This document shows positions 11,301 through 20,612 of a stretch of DNA of 64,000 nucleotides, piece by piece. The position numbers and the translations under genes were made by a program. Source of the stretch: Trileptium ribeirensis (Eukaryota; Nematoda; Enoplea; Enoplida; Thoracostomopsidae); the NCBI GenBank assembly GCA_030248225.1, contig JASANE010028731.1:1-64000 (forward strand), read 5' to 3'. Positions within the stretch are counted from its first letter, which is position 1. Each line of letters starts with the position of its first letter. The notes under the pieces are model-generated. The model ran no database searches, was not told the DNA's origin, and worked only from the letters and a program-made list of their open reading frames with translations.

Positions 11301-14300
11301 TTTCCCCCACAGGCGATGGAAACCACCCTCAGTCCTTTTCCCCCACAGGCGATGAAAACCACGCTCAGTCGTTTTCCCCCACAGGCGATGAAAACCACCC
11401 TCAGTCCGTTTCCCCCACAGGCGATGGAAACCACCCTCAGTCCTTTTCCCCCACAGGCGATGAAAACCACGCTCAGTCGTTTTCCCCCACAGGCGATGAA
11501 AACCACGCTCAGTCGTTTTCCCCCATATGCGATGAAAACCACGCTCAATTGTTTTCCCCCACATGCGATGAAAACCACGCTCAGTCGTTTTCCCCCACAG
11601 GCGATGAAAACCACGCTCAGTCGTTTTCCCCCACAGGCGATGAAAACCACGCTCAGTCGTTTTCCCCCACAGGCGATGAAAACCACGCTCAGTCGTTTCC
11701 CCCACAGGCGATGAAAACCACGCTCAGTCGTTTTCCCCCACAGGCGAACTGCTAGAATTAGCCAATTTTTTTTTTAAAGTTAAAAATTCAAAATTGCTTT
11801 ATGTTGTGCTCTCAACATATAAGTATTAACTGATAAAGACAGTTGTTTGTCGGAGGACACTAAGCAGGAACCGTTGTGCAACGGTGTAGCTAACAAATTT
11901 CGGACTATAGAGTACTTCAAAGGTTATAACATGTACGTTAGTGATTGGTTGACCAGCGTTATACGTCAGTGTGTAATATGTTTAGTATAAATGGAGGAAA
12001 TGATGTGCACAAAATATAGAGCTAATCCAAAACAGAAAATATTTTGTTTTATAACATATATTATTATAACATTATGTTAAAATATTTTTGTTTTAAATAA
12101 ATAGCACCAAGAGTAGTGGTTTACTTTGTGGTTTCGTTTGTTAGCTAATTTTGATTGGGAAACGGAACAATTTTAGTACAAATTTCACCACCAGATTACT
12201 CCCTGATGCGTACCCAACCTGATCTTGACGCACACCACTCCAATAAGACACCATTCGCGTACCTCAATATCACTATCACCATCGTCGCTAACATTTTTGT
12301 TTCGGCGTTGACGTGGAGGACTTAGGTCAGAATCGTTTCCGTTGACTTCCAAATCATCACCAGTACGGTCGTTTTTTGCGTGTCTGGCCGTCCGCGACGT
12401 GATGCTGCGGGGCGACTCTGGCTCACGACCGGTTTTTCGAGTTCGCTCAGGCAAAGAAAAATCTGATTCGGAGCCATTCGAGTGCCTCCGGCCAAGTCTT
12501 GCTGATTCCGGACCTCCATCGCTGTCGCTGTCATGTCTTCCTGTTATAGTTGAGCGTTTATCAGTCGGTGATATCTTTCTTCGCTTAATTTTGCGATCGA
12601 AACTGCTTAATGTTGCATTGCCGGACCAATCAGACTTTGCACCAAACTTCGGACGCCATTGTCCACTATCAGACGGATTGGCACCAGCAGCAGTAGATGT
12701 GCTAGGCTCAGAAGTGGCCACATTTTCAACTAAAATAATAATGTCTGCATATAATTACCGTCACGCTGACTAAACTTGCATGGCAATAACGATCGCTTAA
12801 GTTATCGACAAAGCTATATTAAACTAGCCTTCTCACAGCCGCATTGACGTAATTTGAATTTTCCTGCGACATTTGCCCAATGATCATCAAGATTTGCAAC
12901 AGCCTTTTCGGTCTTAGTGTTTATGTTCGAAGAAGTTTTGCTAAACTACTTATTTGCATTTAGATATACATATGTAATAAGATGTGGTATAAAAGCCTTA
13001 CTAGGCAAAATTGGCCCTTTTAATCACCCCAAGTCAAATTGTATTCTGCAATACTTTTCACAAATCCTAGAATTATTCTCGATAAGTTCACATTACGTCC
13101 GTCCTCCTCATCTAATATCTCTGTTCTAAAAAATGTCTTTCGTGAGTCCTTTAAAACCATGCAGTCCATTAACAAAAATGATTCGTAGTCTCTGGCACAA
13201 TTCCACAGTATATGCCAAATTATTGTCTGATAAGCTTGCCTATATAAATGAAAATTAAAGGTCTAATGGCCCGTCAAAAATTGCATGGCAGTTCTCATGC
13301 CATCTTTGTTCAGGTTCAACAGTATTTTTATCCGAATTTATCGAGTTTATCAAAGAAGACCCTAGTCTGTCTAAAGTCAGTACAGTTACTTCAAATTCTT
13401 CTGAATTCTATAAAAGACCTTTCCTCCAACCACATAATAAGTAGTGTTGTACCGGGGCCGGGGCTAGCCTACCGGGGCCGAGACCGGGGCTAGCCGAAAA
13501 GTGCTATGTCTTCGACTTTTCAGCGCATATAGAGTATACATATATACCACATATACATACATGCCGACAGGGGGTTGGAGGGAGTAAAATCCTTCCTGGG
13601 AATCCAGACTCCCAAGGAGTGAGGGGAATTCATAGCGAAAAGATTTGACAACTACATATAGGGTTGTTAATTTAGGCTCCGACTAATAGGATATTTCGCT
13701 GACCCTTAACACTGCTACTGTTGCAGTTCAAGAGATAATGGATATGTAATCGAACTCGGTAGACGAATTTCATTGCCACCATTATGTATTACAGTTCAAG
13801 TTCCAACCATATGACACAGAATAAAACATCCCTGATCAAAAATATTTTTGTCAAAAGAAAAACGATATCCAAATTTTGCCCGTTTACGTAATAATCTCGT
13901 TGAAATATCAAAAACTCAATCGATTTTAACATTTTAGTTTATTACTTTAATAAACTGTACGTTGTGAGCTAAAGTTCACAGTTTCAGGAAGGTGATGTGA
14001 AATTTTCGCTGTCCCAGCTAGTATCAAGCATTATATTTTCAGCTAAAGCGTCAGATTGTTTTGTTAACTGTTCCACTAATTTGTTACAAAAAAAATATTT
14101 TTTTCTGAAACACTATCCAAATTTTGTCCATTTACGTAATAATCTCGTTAAAATATCAAAAAATCAACACAAATTGTTTTTAACATTTTAGTTTATTAGT
14201 TTAATAAACTGTACGTTGTGAGCTAAAGTTCACAGTTTCAGGAAGGTGATGTGGAATTTTCACTGTCCTAGCTAGTAGCAAGCATTATATCTTCAGCTAA

Positions 14301-17300
14301 AGCGCCAGATTGTTTTGTTAACTGTTCTACCAATTTGTTACCAAAAATATTTTTTTCTGAAACCTTTACTGGGGCCGGGGCTTCGACGTTGGCCCGGTCT
14401 GGGGCTAAATGCGTAGCCCCGGGGTCGGGGCTAAGCTCCGGTACATCCCTAGTGTTAAGTACAGAAACGCTTATAGGAACATAATGGTTCCTGTCCCAAA
14501 GTCCTAGTATTAAGCTTAGTCTGGTTAGTTATCCGGTATTTTGTTTCTTTCATCTCCGGAATAGCCTTTGACCCTAGCCAGAGTAACCATATTATTTCGA
14601 CCTATCCATTTAAGTCGCTTTACACATCCCAGATTGCATAAATACTTAACCTGACTTTTTCCAACACGTGCTGCTCTACTGTCACTAAATATAAATATAT
14701 GTATATTTCTATTCTTAAGTCTGAAACCATCTATTATCACGGCACATGTTTCGATGGCCAAGACCACTGCCTGAAAGACGGTAGTCAGAATGCCTAAACG
14801 GAAAGGTTCCCGTACTCTGCTTGTTATGTATATACCCGTACGACAACGCATGATACCAACATCAATGGCAGAGCCATCTGTGTAACAGAGCAAACCCAAA
14901 TCGTGTTACTTAACAACAGTCCAATCATTGCAGCTCCAATTATGTTTATGTCTTTATATTTATGCCAGAATTTGGCAACAGCAAGCAAGACGTAGGTCTG
15001 GAAGGACAAAAATGCCGCCTAAAAAGTACAATTGCCATTGTGTTTACAAACATATCTCAAATGTTTTGTGCAACGACAAACGAGCCGCTTACCTCTATGC
15101 CACCTGTCTGACTGCTCAAATCGCTCCATTGCTTTTTGTTTATCGGTTTTCATTTCACAAATTTCTATTTGCGGAGCATTTTCACCAACATCATCGTCCA
15201 GATGATCCAATTCGGTGTCGTTGTTTTGGGCAAAAAACTCAGTCGAGGCTTTCATCTCGTCATCCGGGTCAATGATTTTTAGCCCTCGTCTACAAAAAAA
15301 CAACCAACGCTGTACATAACTGAAAACAATGGAATGCTTTATTTGAACGTATCTGTGACCGGTGTACCCATTTTCGGAATGGTGATGTACTTATCGTCCG
15401 GTAGCCCAAAAGAGCCATGCTCTTTTCGTTATTTTCGATGTAATGTCATATTTTGTTGTATCTGTTTCCTAGGATGCTGAAAACGATGAAGTGATTTACT
15501 TGAGGGTATCTGTGACGGGTTTAGATTTTTTGGAATGGTGCTTTATTCCATGGATCCCCTCCTTCGAGTCATGCATGATTTTGTTATTTTCAACCTATAA
15601 TTTGTTGCATTTGTTGCTATAAAGATTTTAGAGGATGCTAAAAACGAATGAAGTGATTTATTGGAAAGTAGGTGTTGTGTGACTGATGTACACTTTTAGA
15701 ATGGTACTGTATGCCATACCACCCCACCCCCCGTCCCTTGAGCAGTACATGATTCAGTGATTTTCAACCACATTACAATTTGTTGCATCTGGTTTGTGGT
15801 TATAACGCTTTTCAGGGATGCTAATCTCGATGAGACAATTCATTTGAATGTATCTGTGATCAATAGACTTTTTGCATTATATGCATGCCCCGAGACCTCC
15901 CTGTGATCTATGCATGATTCTGTGCATTTCAATCTAATGCTGTAACTTGTAAAATCCGCGAATATAAGGATTTTCGAGGTTGACATAATGATGAGTTGAC
16001 TAGGTCAACACAGCCACGGATAAAAGTAAGTCCGCAAATGCGAGCGCAATTACGTCCGTCCGTAGAGTATGCGCTTCACTTACTTCTGTTCGCGACTGTG
16101 TCTGTGACTATGAACGCCGCCTGCTCCCAGCGATATTGCTTGCCGCACAATCGTGTGGTGAGCCAGCTTCTAGTAGCTATTGGGTATGCGTTTTGTAGTC
16201 CCTTTAGGCGAATGACAAAGCAATTAGTGCTAATACCTTGTCTTATCGCCACGGTTGTGAATTGTGATTTTAAATATGCAATTTTACCTATCTGATGTGT
16301 TAAATTGTAATACTATGGCTAACGGAACGGCTATTTTAGTATATATACGTAGTACCATAAGAAGAGTGCACGCGGAAGCAAGAAACGAGAATATCACTGC
16401 TTTCAAAGTGTTCAAACAACTTCATAAGCCTATAGATCCTAGCCTACTACAAACTAATAAGAAACATGAAAATAATTGCAACATGACGCTTAAACTGAGC
16501 ATGTTAACCAACTAAAGCATCCAGAACTAGGTTTAAGACAATAAAACCAGAGTGTCCAATGGTTCCAAAATGCCTCTATAAGCCCAGCGTTCACTTCTTA
16601 GGAGCACACAATATATTCGGTCAGTCCAAGTTCTGAAGATGTTATATTTTTTAAACTGCTTCACACATCGAAAACCGCTGCTCTGACAAAGATGAAGCGA
16701 ATCAAAGGTTATAGCTCCTGAGGATAGAACCAATTTTCGAGACCAAATGTCTCCATAAAGCGTTACAAATCTCAAATCTGGTCTAATAGCCCAATGATCT
16801 AAATGATAAAAAAATACTTATTGTAAAACACTGGAGTTTGTTTTTCTAATTTATAGAAAAATGACGACAGAGCTTAAAATGTTTCACAAAAAAATTTCTC
16901 TATTACTCACGCGACGAGTAAAAAACGCTCATACATTATACATTTATCCGGTGATGTGTTACGTGTAGCACAGACAAATATTGTGCTCTAAAATGACTAT
17001 AATGACGGTGACTATTAAACAGAATTTAAAAGAAACTGAAATACTAGAATTATGTAGAGAATATCAAAAAAGTTCTGGGCTCTACAAATTGGGGAGGAGA
17101 GGTTGGGACAACTGGCATTTTCAAGAGCTCTCTGGAGAAAACCAAGTGCTTGCCAGTTTCATCCCTCTCGCAAAAGTTTGGGCTTCCCGGCTTATCGCCT
17201 CTACGCAAATTTTTTGTTTCCACTGGGTAAAAAGACCCCCAAGTGACATAAAAATTGATCAAAATTTGTAATAAAATTCCGTCTTGAAACTAAAAATTTT

Positions 17301-17787
17301 AAAATTTACTTGAAAATCGCTTTTGCTCTGTATCAGTGTTTCTAACATGATGTTTGACCGTATTTTATTGGCAAAAAGTACCATTGCAAAATTAAGCACC
17401 CCGGTTCATGCCCCCGGCACAATTGAATGGAGAGCCCAAAAGTTAATGCCAATTTTTGTAATGAAAAATTATTCTTACAACAGTACCTACCAGAAATGAC
17501 CGCTGCTCGATCGATGTTCGCTCGATCGTAATCCGAGACTTATTTTTGGAGCACAAAATATTTATCTGATACCTAGAACTTAAAACACCCAAGACATGAT
17601 AACGTGCTCATGTCCAAAACTAGCATAACATGGCCTACCTTTGACCGTTCATCGTGGCAGCGTGCTTTTTCTTCCGTTTCTTTTTCGCTTTATCACGGCC
17701 GCCTGACGAGGATGTATCATTGAACTTGTACTGCTTCAAATCCTCAGCGTTCATGTACTTCTTTAGGTAGTCAAGTTTGCTGTTCAT
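5152..17787 (-). CDS. BUD13: BUD13 homologue (RES complex splicing factor), complete spliced gene of 7 exons
   Basis: The product should be BUD13, the scaffold of the nuclear RES complex (BUD13-SNIP1/Pml1-RBMX2/Ist3). This complex associates with the activated spliceosome and helps splice weak introns and retain unspliced pre-mRNA. CDS exons: 17787-17639, 15289-15093, 12729-12263, 8736-8611, 6536-6400, 6133-5946 and 5333-5152. They join in phases 2,1,0,0,2,1 with no frame break to 1446 nt (481 residues plus TGA). Recognisable parts are an N-terminus [16 protein letters not shown] followed by a lysine-rich tract (residues 1-50), [11 protein letters not shown] (about 52-62), an Arg/Ser/Asp-rich low-complexity middle with [45 protein letters not shown], and a C-terminus with [14 protein letters not shown]. 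That last segment holds the tryptophan known in yeast Bud13 to dock on the Ist3 RRM. It is shorter than human BUD13 (about 620 residues), mainly in the middle repeats. All introns are GT-AG. Family assignment is firm; function is by homology. Confidence 0.94.
5334..5945 (-). other. BUD13 intron 6, no gene seen
   Basis: AT-rich GT-AG intron. At about 5400-5670 it has words such as GATTAAACGAAACTATCGAA that resemble the interior of the 27181-27677 MITE, so it may hold a worn copy. Nothing else is supported. Confidence 0.5.
5946..6133 (-). CDS. BUD13: BUD13 exon 6
   Basis: Acceptor TTCGTTTTAG, donor TG|GTGAGT. Encodes [20 protein letters not shown] and [20 protein letters not shown], corresponding to the family's EMxKPLARYxDDxDLDxxLRxxxRxxDPM segment. 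Confidence 0.94.
6400..6536 (-). CDS. BUD13: BUD13 exon 5
   Basis: Acceptor TGTGCTTTAG, donor GG|GTATGT. Encodes [20 protein letters not shown] and then [20 protein letters not shown] and KAWNKG. The SGRxAxxVVR block, charged helix and W-x-K-G ending are diagnostic of the family. Its leading ATG is internal, directly after the acceptor, and is not a start. Confidence 0.93.
6537..8610 (-). other. BUD13 intron 4, no gene seen
   Basis: GT-AG intron of about 2.1 kb. It contains a relic at about 7640-7990 of a dispersed repeat also found at about 18750-19080 and 51480-51690 (see the entry at 18753). No coding potential on either strand. Confidence 0.55.
7640..7990. repeat. Relic of a dispersed repeat with G-rich ends
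   Basis: Left part CGGCCTCTCCGCAGTGGGAG and right part CAGAAATGAACATGTGAGGG with CCCCCACTTTTCGGAACGC are imperfect inverted partners. They match the ends of the elements at 18753-19076 and 51484-51690. Internally AT-rich and non-coding; probably an old MITE. Confidence 0.5.
8611..8736 (-). CDS. BUD13: BUD13 exon 4
   Basis: 126 nt, phase 0 on both sides; acceptor TTGTGTTGTAG, donor AAG|GTACAA. Encodes [20 protein letters not shown] followed by [20 protein letters not shown]. The K-T/M-L-S/D-G-x-x-x-G-L-Q motif with the helical segment after it is a strongly conserved BUD13 landmark. Confidence 0.93.
8737..12262 (-). other. BUD13 intron 3
   Basis: A 3.5-kb GT-AG intron. It is dominated by the 36-bp minisatellite at about 10257-11757; the rest is AT-rich and without a recognisable gene. 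The short frames at 9228-9416 and 9443-9673 have no protein features. Confidence 0.7.
10257..11757. repeat. 36-bp minisatellite, about 41 copies
   Basis: About 41-42 tandem copies of a 36-bp unit, GATGAAAACCACGCTCAGTC followed by GTTTTCCCCCACAGGC. Because 36 is a multiple of three, several frames stay open across the array on both strands. The resulting open frames of up to 220 codons (for example 11043-11705 minus, 10257-10745 plus) are artefacts, with no start context, domain or codon bias. Two main unit types alternate, GCTCAGTCG and CCTCAGTCC. A 108-bp higher-order unit (CCGTTT, then GATGGAAACC, then TCGTTTT) is repeated in tandem at about 11276-11492. Single-base slippage (CCCC versus CCCCC) shifts the frame in places. 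The array lies inside BUD13 intron 3. Confidence 0.97.
12263..12729 (-). CDS. BUD13: BUD13 exon 3 (low-complexity middle)
   Basis: A 467-nt exon, acceptor ATTATTTTAG, donor GAG|GTACGC. It encodes about 155 residues rich in Ser, Arg, Asp and Pro. The motifs [17 protein letters not shown] and [12 protein letters not shown] match the DSDxSPPRR-type repeats characteristic of animal BUD13. It is probably intrinsically disordered. It is shorter and less regular than in vertebrates, where many SPPRR repeats occur. Confidence 0.92.
13442..14451. mobile_element. hAT-like non-autonomous element with internal tandem duplication
   Basis: Ends are imperfect inverted repeats: left TAGTGTTGTACCGGGGCCGG, right end read on the minus strand TAGGGATGTACCGGAGC. 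They match at 12 of the first 14 bases and continue into GC-rich GGGGCTAG-type words unlike the AT-rich surroundings. TAG/CAGGG-type ends are usual for hAT elements. The interior has two copies of a segment of about 238 bp (CCAAATTTTG at about 13869 and at about 14107) sharing TTTACGTAATAATCTCGTT. No transposase frame remains. The flanking 8-mers ATAATAAG and GTGTTAAG match only partly, so the target duplication is not proven. Confidence 0.6.
14525..14899 (-). pseudogene. Relic of a non-LTR retrotransposon RNase H domain
   Basis: The minus-strand frame reads [13 protein letters not shown], then [18 protein letters not shown], and ends [12 protein letters not shown]. These are degraded forms of the RNase H motifs CYTDGS, IFSDSxAA and WVxGHSGxxGNExAD. 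Key residues are lost: the active-site Glu region reads [10 protein letters not shown], and the terminal GHSG...D is GYSG...P. No reverse transcriptase is attached. Compare the longer relic at 29726-31990, from a related clade. It sits inside BUD13 intron 2. Confidence 0.75.
15093..15289 (-). CDS. BUD13: BUD13 exon 2
   Basis: Acceptor TTTTTTGTAG and donor G|GTAAGC. It encodes [13 protein letters not shown]..., the conserved hydrophobic-acidic block after the basic tract, then an acidic stretch and FEQSDRWHR, comparable to the family's region ending in RW. It enters in phase 2 and leaves in phase 1, matching both neighbours. Confidence 0.92.
15290..17638 (-). other. BUD13 intron 1
   Basis: A 2.3-kb GT-AG intron. 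15310-15990 is the dispersed satellite of about 160 bp. A decayed left end of the Tc1/mariner MITE (CAGTACCTACCAGAAATGAC) lies at 17481-17500, followed by TTCGCTCGATCG words. The rest has no recognisable content. Confidence 0.65.
15310..15990 (+). repeat. Dispersed satellite A, monomer about 160 bp, about 4 copies
   Basis: Imperfect tandem array. The landmark GGATGCTGAAAACGATGAAG occurs in diverged form at about 15321, 15474, 15632, 15815 and 15976, each followed by TATCTGTGAC, then a TTT..GGAATGGT block, then a CATGATTxTGTTATTTTCAA block. Monomer spacing is about 153-183 bp. The same monomer in inverse orientation forms the array at 53990-54600, which proves a dispersed family. Confidence 0.8.
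17639..17787 (-). CDS. BUD13: BUD13 exon 1 (start codon)
   Basis: ATG at 17787-17785 opens [20 protein letters not shown], the typical BUD13 N-terminus (LxYLKxYL), followed by a lysine-rich KKKRKKK nuclear-localisation-like tract. Donor is AG|GTAGGC. The exon ends with two bases (AG) that complete an Arg codon with the first base of exon 2. No in-frame ATG upstream gives a longer credible start. Confidence 0.92.
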
Positions 17788-17865
17788 CGCTATTTCTGTC
17801 AGCTTTAGTAATAATATTACTCTAAATATCTGATGTATAGTACATAAACTATAAATAATTATTCA

Positions 17866-17960
17866 TACTGTACGTGCGCAGAATTGACGGCTGCTAGTTG
17901 AACGACGCACTCAACTGAAGTCGTTTAGTTTTGAAACGATGCTTGTTCGTTCGACAGGTG
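17866..17960. mobile_element. Decayed Tc1/mariner MITE fragment
   Basis: TACTGTACGTGCGCAGAATT followed by GACGGCTGCTAGTTGAACGA resembles the family end CAGTACTCGCCAGAAATGA with TGCTGTTCG. A partner-like segment TTGTTCGTTCGACAGGTGAC lies about 60 bp on. A short deletion derivative just upstream of the BUD13 start. Confidence 0.45.
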
Positions 17961-18176
17961 ACGGGCACTTCTAAGACTTTAGCTTAACTATATATAGTTT
18001 TCCTGCATCCGTACGGTCAGAATTCCTATTCGTTTACATAACCATGGGACCATACAGCTATGTACGAACGAGGGTACATTATTCCTAGGTGACCACCAAA
18101 CAAAGTCGTTTTTTCCTCTTACAACTTCTGCCTCATAACATGTCAAATATTGTCGATGAAAGCACATAAATCCCAT

Positions 18177-18436
18177 AACATGGCGTCACGTCGTGCAAGC
18201 GCTGACCCGATTTCCACAAATGCGCGCTCACAGTGCGTCCAGCCCGATCCGACACAACTAAACTCTATGCCTAGCACATGATTGTGTAAGTATATGTATT
18301 TGTTTTTCACACTATTTCATCCGATTCGGTCCGAAAAAATTGTGAATGCTGTGTCCGGATCGGATTCGAATCGGATGCAGTATGCACACTCTAAGCACAC
18401 GTCCGAATCGGACGCTATGTGAACATACCCTAACAC
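18177..18436. mobile_element. MITE relic with ATCGGA-rich ends
   Basis: The right part reads ACACGTCCGAATCGGACGCT then ATGTGAACATACCC, with CGGATCGGATTCGAATCGG inside. A related element at 22199-22430 and words at 27800-28180 share GTTCACAT, CGCATCCGATTCGG-type sequence on the opposite strand. This indicates a dispersed MITE family. The left end is worn. Confidence 0.5.
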
Positions 18437-18752
18437 TTTGCGCGATGACCGCTGCTAAGGAGATCAACTTTTATTACAGTAAACATGACAGCTGGGAAAT
18501 ACAATGCTTTTGTACTTAGATTATAGGCATTTAAAGACTCAAAGTGCGATACTGATCTCGTTTGTGATGAGTGTACGACGATCAGTTGCACCAAAAACGC
18601 ACTATTTTATTGTAGTGCATTTTATTGCACTTATTTTATTGCGGAAGAGTATGCAATATAACACAATGAAATATGTCGCTTGCAGGCTTAAAGAAAACAT
18701 CCACTTTTGAAATAATCTCGTTTTCAGAACATTTTTTCGTTTGAACCATGTG

Positions 18753-19076
18753 CGTGATTGGCCTGTCCACAGTGGGGGGGCGAGGGAACCGCCCCCACCA
18801 CTTTCCAAATTGCCCCATGTTCAACTAATTCCACAAAATTTTTATGTCTGAAAATTTATGTTTTTTTATTTGCAAATTGTTTTTTAAACATTAGTTACCA
18901 CTATTTATAAGGCTAAAATATGGTTTTTTAGCTTGAAAATACATTCATGGTAGTAAAAATGCATGAAAATATGGAAATATTTAGTATTTTTAAGCAAAAT
19001 TTATCCCCCTCACTTTTAATTTTCCCCCGAGAATGAACATGCCCCCAACCTTTCGGAGGGCTGTGGACTGACATGT
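18753..19076. mobile_element. MITE-like repeat with G-rich inverted ends
   Basis: Left TTGGCCTGTCCACAGTGGGG and right CGGAGGGCTGTGGACTGACA are inverted partners around GTCCACAG, and both ends carry C/G runs. The interior is AT-rich and non-coding. Relatives lie at about 7640-7990 (BUD13 intron 4) and about 51484-51690; all three carry the GAATGAACATG-type block next to the right end. Confidence 0.6.
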
Positions 19077-19647
19077 TTTTATTACTTAGTATAATATTTA
19101 TACAATAATTGGAAATCAAGAGAACCGCTATTTTTCGAAAGCTCTAATTTGACATTTATTACCAATATTAGCTCAAAATTTAGCCCTTTCCTGTCTGACT
19201 TATTGCCTTGCCCAAACTTATTGAACAAACTTTTGCTCCAACTTCGCTCACTAGCCACTACGCGATTTTTAGGTTCCTTAAGAAACCTCGCAAAGCGAGT
19301 GAATATACAATACACACGTCCGACAACAAACCCGGTTACAATATAGTTATGCAATGTATGCTCCAAATGAAATATGTGCCAATATGTGGGAAATAGCGTT
19401 GGGCAACGACCGGTGTTGTAGTCAAACCGTCGACCGTCAATATTTTCGACAGCAAATAGACGCCTGCCCAGAAACTTTTCTTTACTACGATATGAATTTA
19501 ATATTCGTACTGTATTTCTTGTACTATATTTAGTGCTGAGCGACGACAAGCTCTGAGGTCTATCATTAAACATTAACACATATTAATTTCATAATACATA
19601 GATATGCTTAAATATGACAAGATACTACTAGAAGGTACAAAGTCCAG

Positions 19648-20243
19648 TTCTTTTCCATTATCTCCCCCTAAGCCGCATTTGCCCAAAAATGGTCAGATTC
19701 TGGAAATTTTTGTATTTTTATGATCCTCGAAACCTCCCCTGATCATTTGGAACAAAAAATTGAATTTTTAACGTAGATTTTTCGGGTCCCAAAGTCCCCC
19801 CTTGGGAACCCAAAAAATTCTTAAAAATTGGATTTTTACCCATCATTCGACGCGACTTGTTATTTTTAACGGGATCTGATAAAAGCATCCTAAGTTATGA
19901 CCAAAAACTGCTCAATTGCTGAACCTCTCAGCCTCTGATATTTTTGGCCATAACTTCGGATGCGGTTATCGGATCCCTTTACAAATATTACCATTCGATT
20001 CAGCTCGTCAAGCCGCTTCGAATGGTTGGTAAAAATCTAATTTTTAAGAAAAAAATTTTTTGGGTTCCCGAGGGGCAAAAATTTTTTACGGGTGCCCTGG
20101 CACCCGAAAAAAGCGAAAATTTTAAAAATGCTATTTTTGGTTGAAATGATCAGGGGAGGGCTGCGAGCATCACAAAAATACCAAAATTCCCAGCATCTGA
20201 CCATTTTTGGGCAAACGCGGGCTGAGGGGGTAATGCAAAAGAA
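19648..20243. mobile_element. Foldback element, 596 bp, nearly whole-length palindrome
   Basis: The two halves are inverted copies separated by a loop of only about 45 bases. Outer ends are TTCTTTTCCATTATCTCC and, on the other strand, TTCTTTTGCATTACCCCC. Shared inner words are TTTGCCCAAAAATGGTCAGA and the innermost AAGTTATGRCCAAAAA. Arms are about 250 bp and roughly 80 percent alike by eye. No coding sequence. A class II MITE or foldback element; no target duplication was identified. Confidence 0.8.
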
Positions 20244-20612
20244 CCCAAAATCCTTGCATATCGGTTATTATAGAGGAATATGTCGGTTACATCACAAAGT
20301 CCCAGTAGTGTGGTTTATAATTCACTTGCTATATAGTAGTAAACGTATAGTGTACGACGGCCCAGAACTGCTGATCGACCCTTGAAACTGGCGAATACAG
20401 AAAATCGATAACAGCTGGTCGACGGTTTTACCCACGGACGTTGCCATACAAATGCGAGAAATAGTTACCTCAGATGTATCTAAAAACAAACTAATAAACC
20501 ATTCGCCATATGACAGCGGCTGTCGCATTTTCAACATAAACCATCGACTAAGCCTAAACTGGGGATCCCGCCGGCAAACTGTTTCATCTAACCGACACCA
20601 GCATTCCACTGA

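Larger units (their letters stand above)
12730..15092 (-). other. BUD13 intron 2
   Basis: A 2.4-kb GT-AG intron containing a hAT-like element of about 1 kb (13442-14451) and an RNase H relic (14525-14899). The remainder (12730-13441) is AT-rich with nothing recognisable. Confidence 0.7.

Noticed and set aside
10218..11755. Long open frames on both strands (up to 220 codons) reading [24 protein letters not shown] and similar
   Set aside because: They are produced by the 36-bp tandem repeat, whose period is a multiple of three. They stay open in several frames at once, lie in a BUD13 intron, and have no start, splice or domain support.
12342..12773. 143-codon plus-strand frame
   Set aside because: Antisense shadow of BUD13 exon 3; the minus strand has conserved motifs and fitting splice phases.
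13434..14459. Perfect target duplication TAGTGTT around the GC-rich hAT-like element
   Set aside because: TAGTGTT on the left belongs to the inverted terminus itself, and the right-hand TAGTGTT overlaps the end. The true flanks (ATAATAAG, GTGTTAAG) match only 5 of 8.
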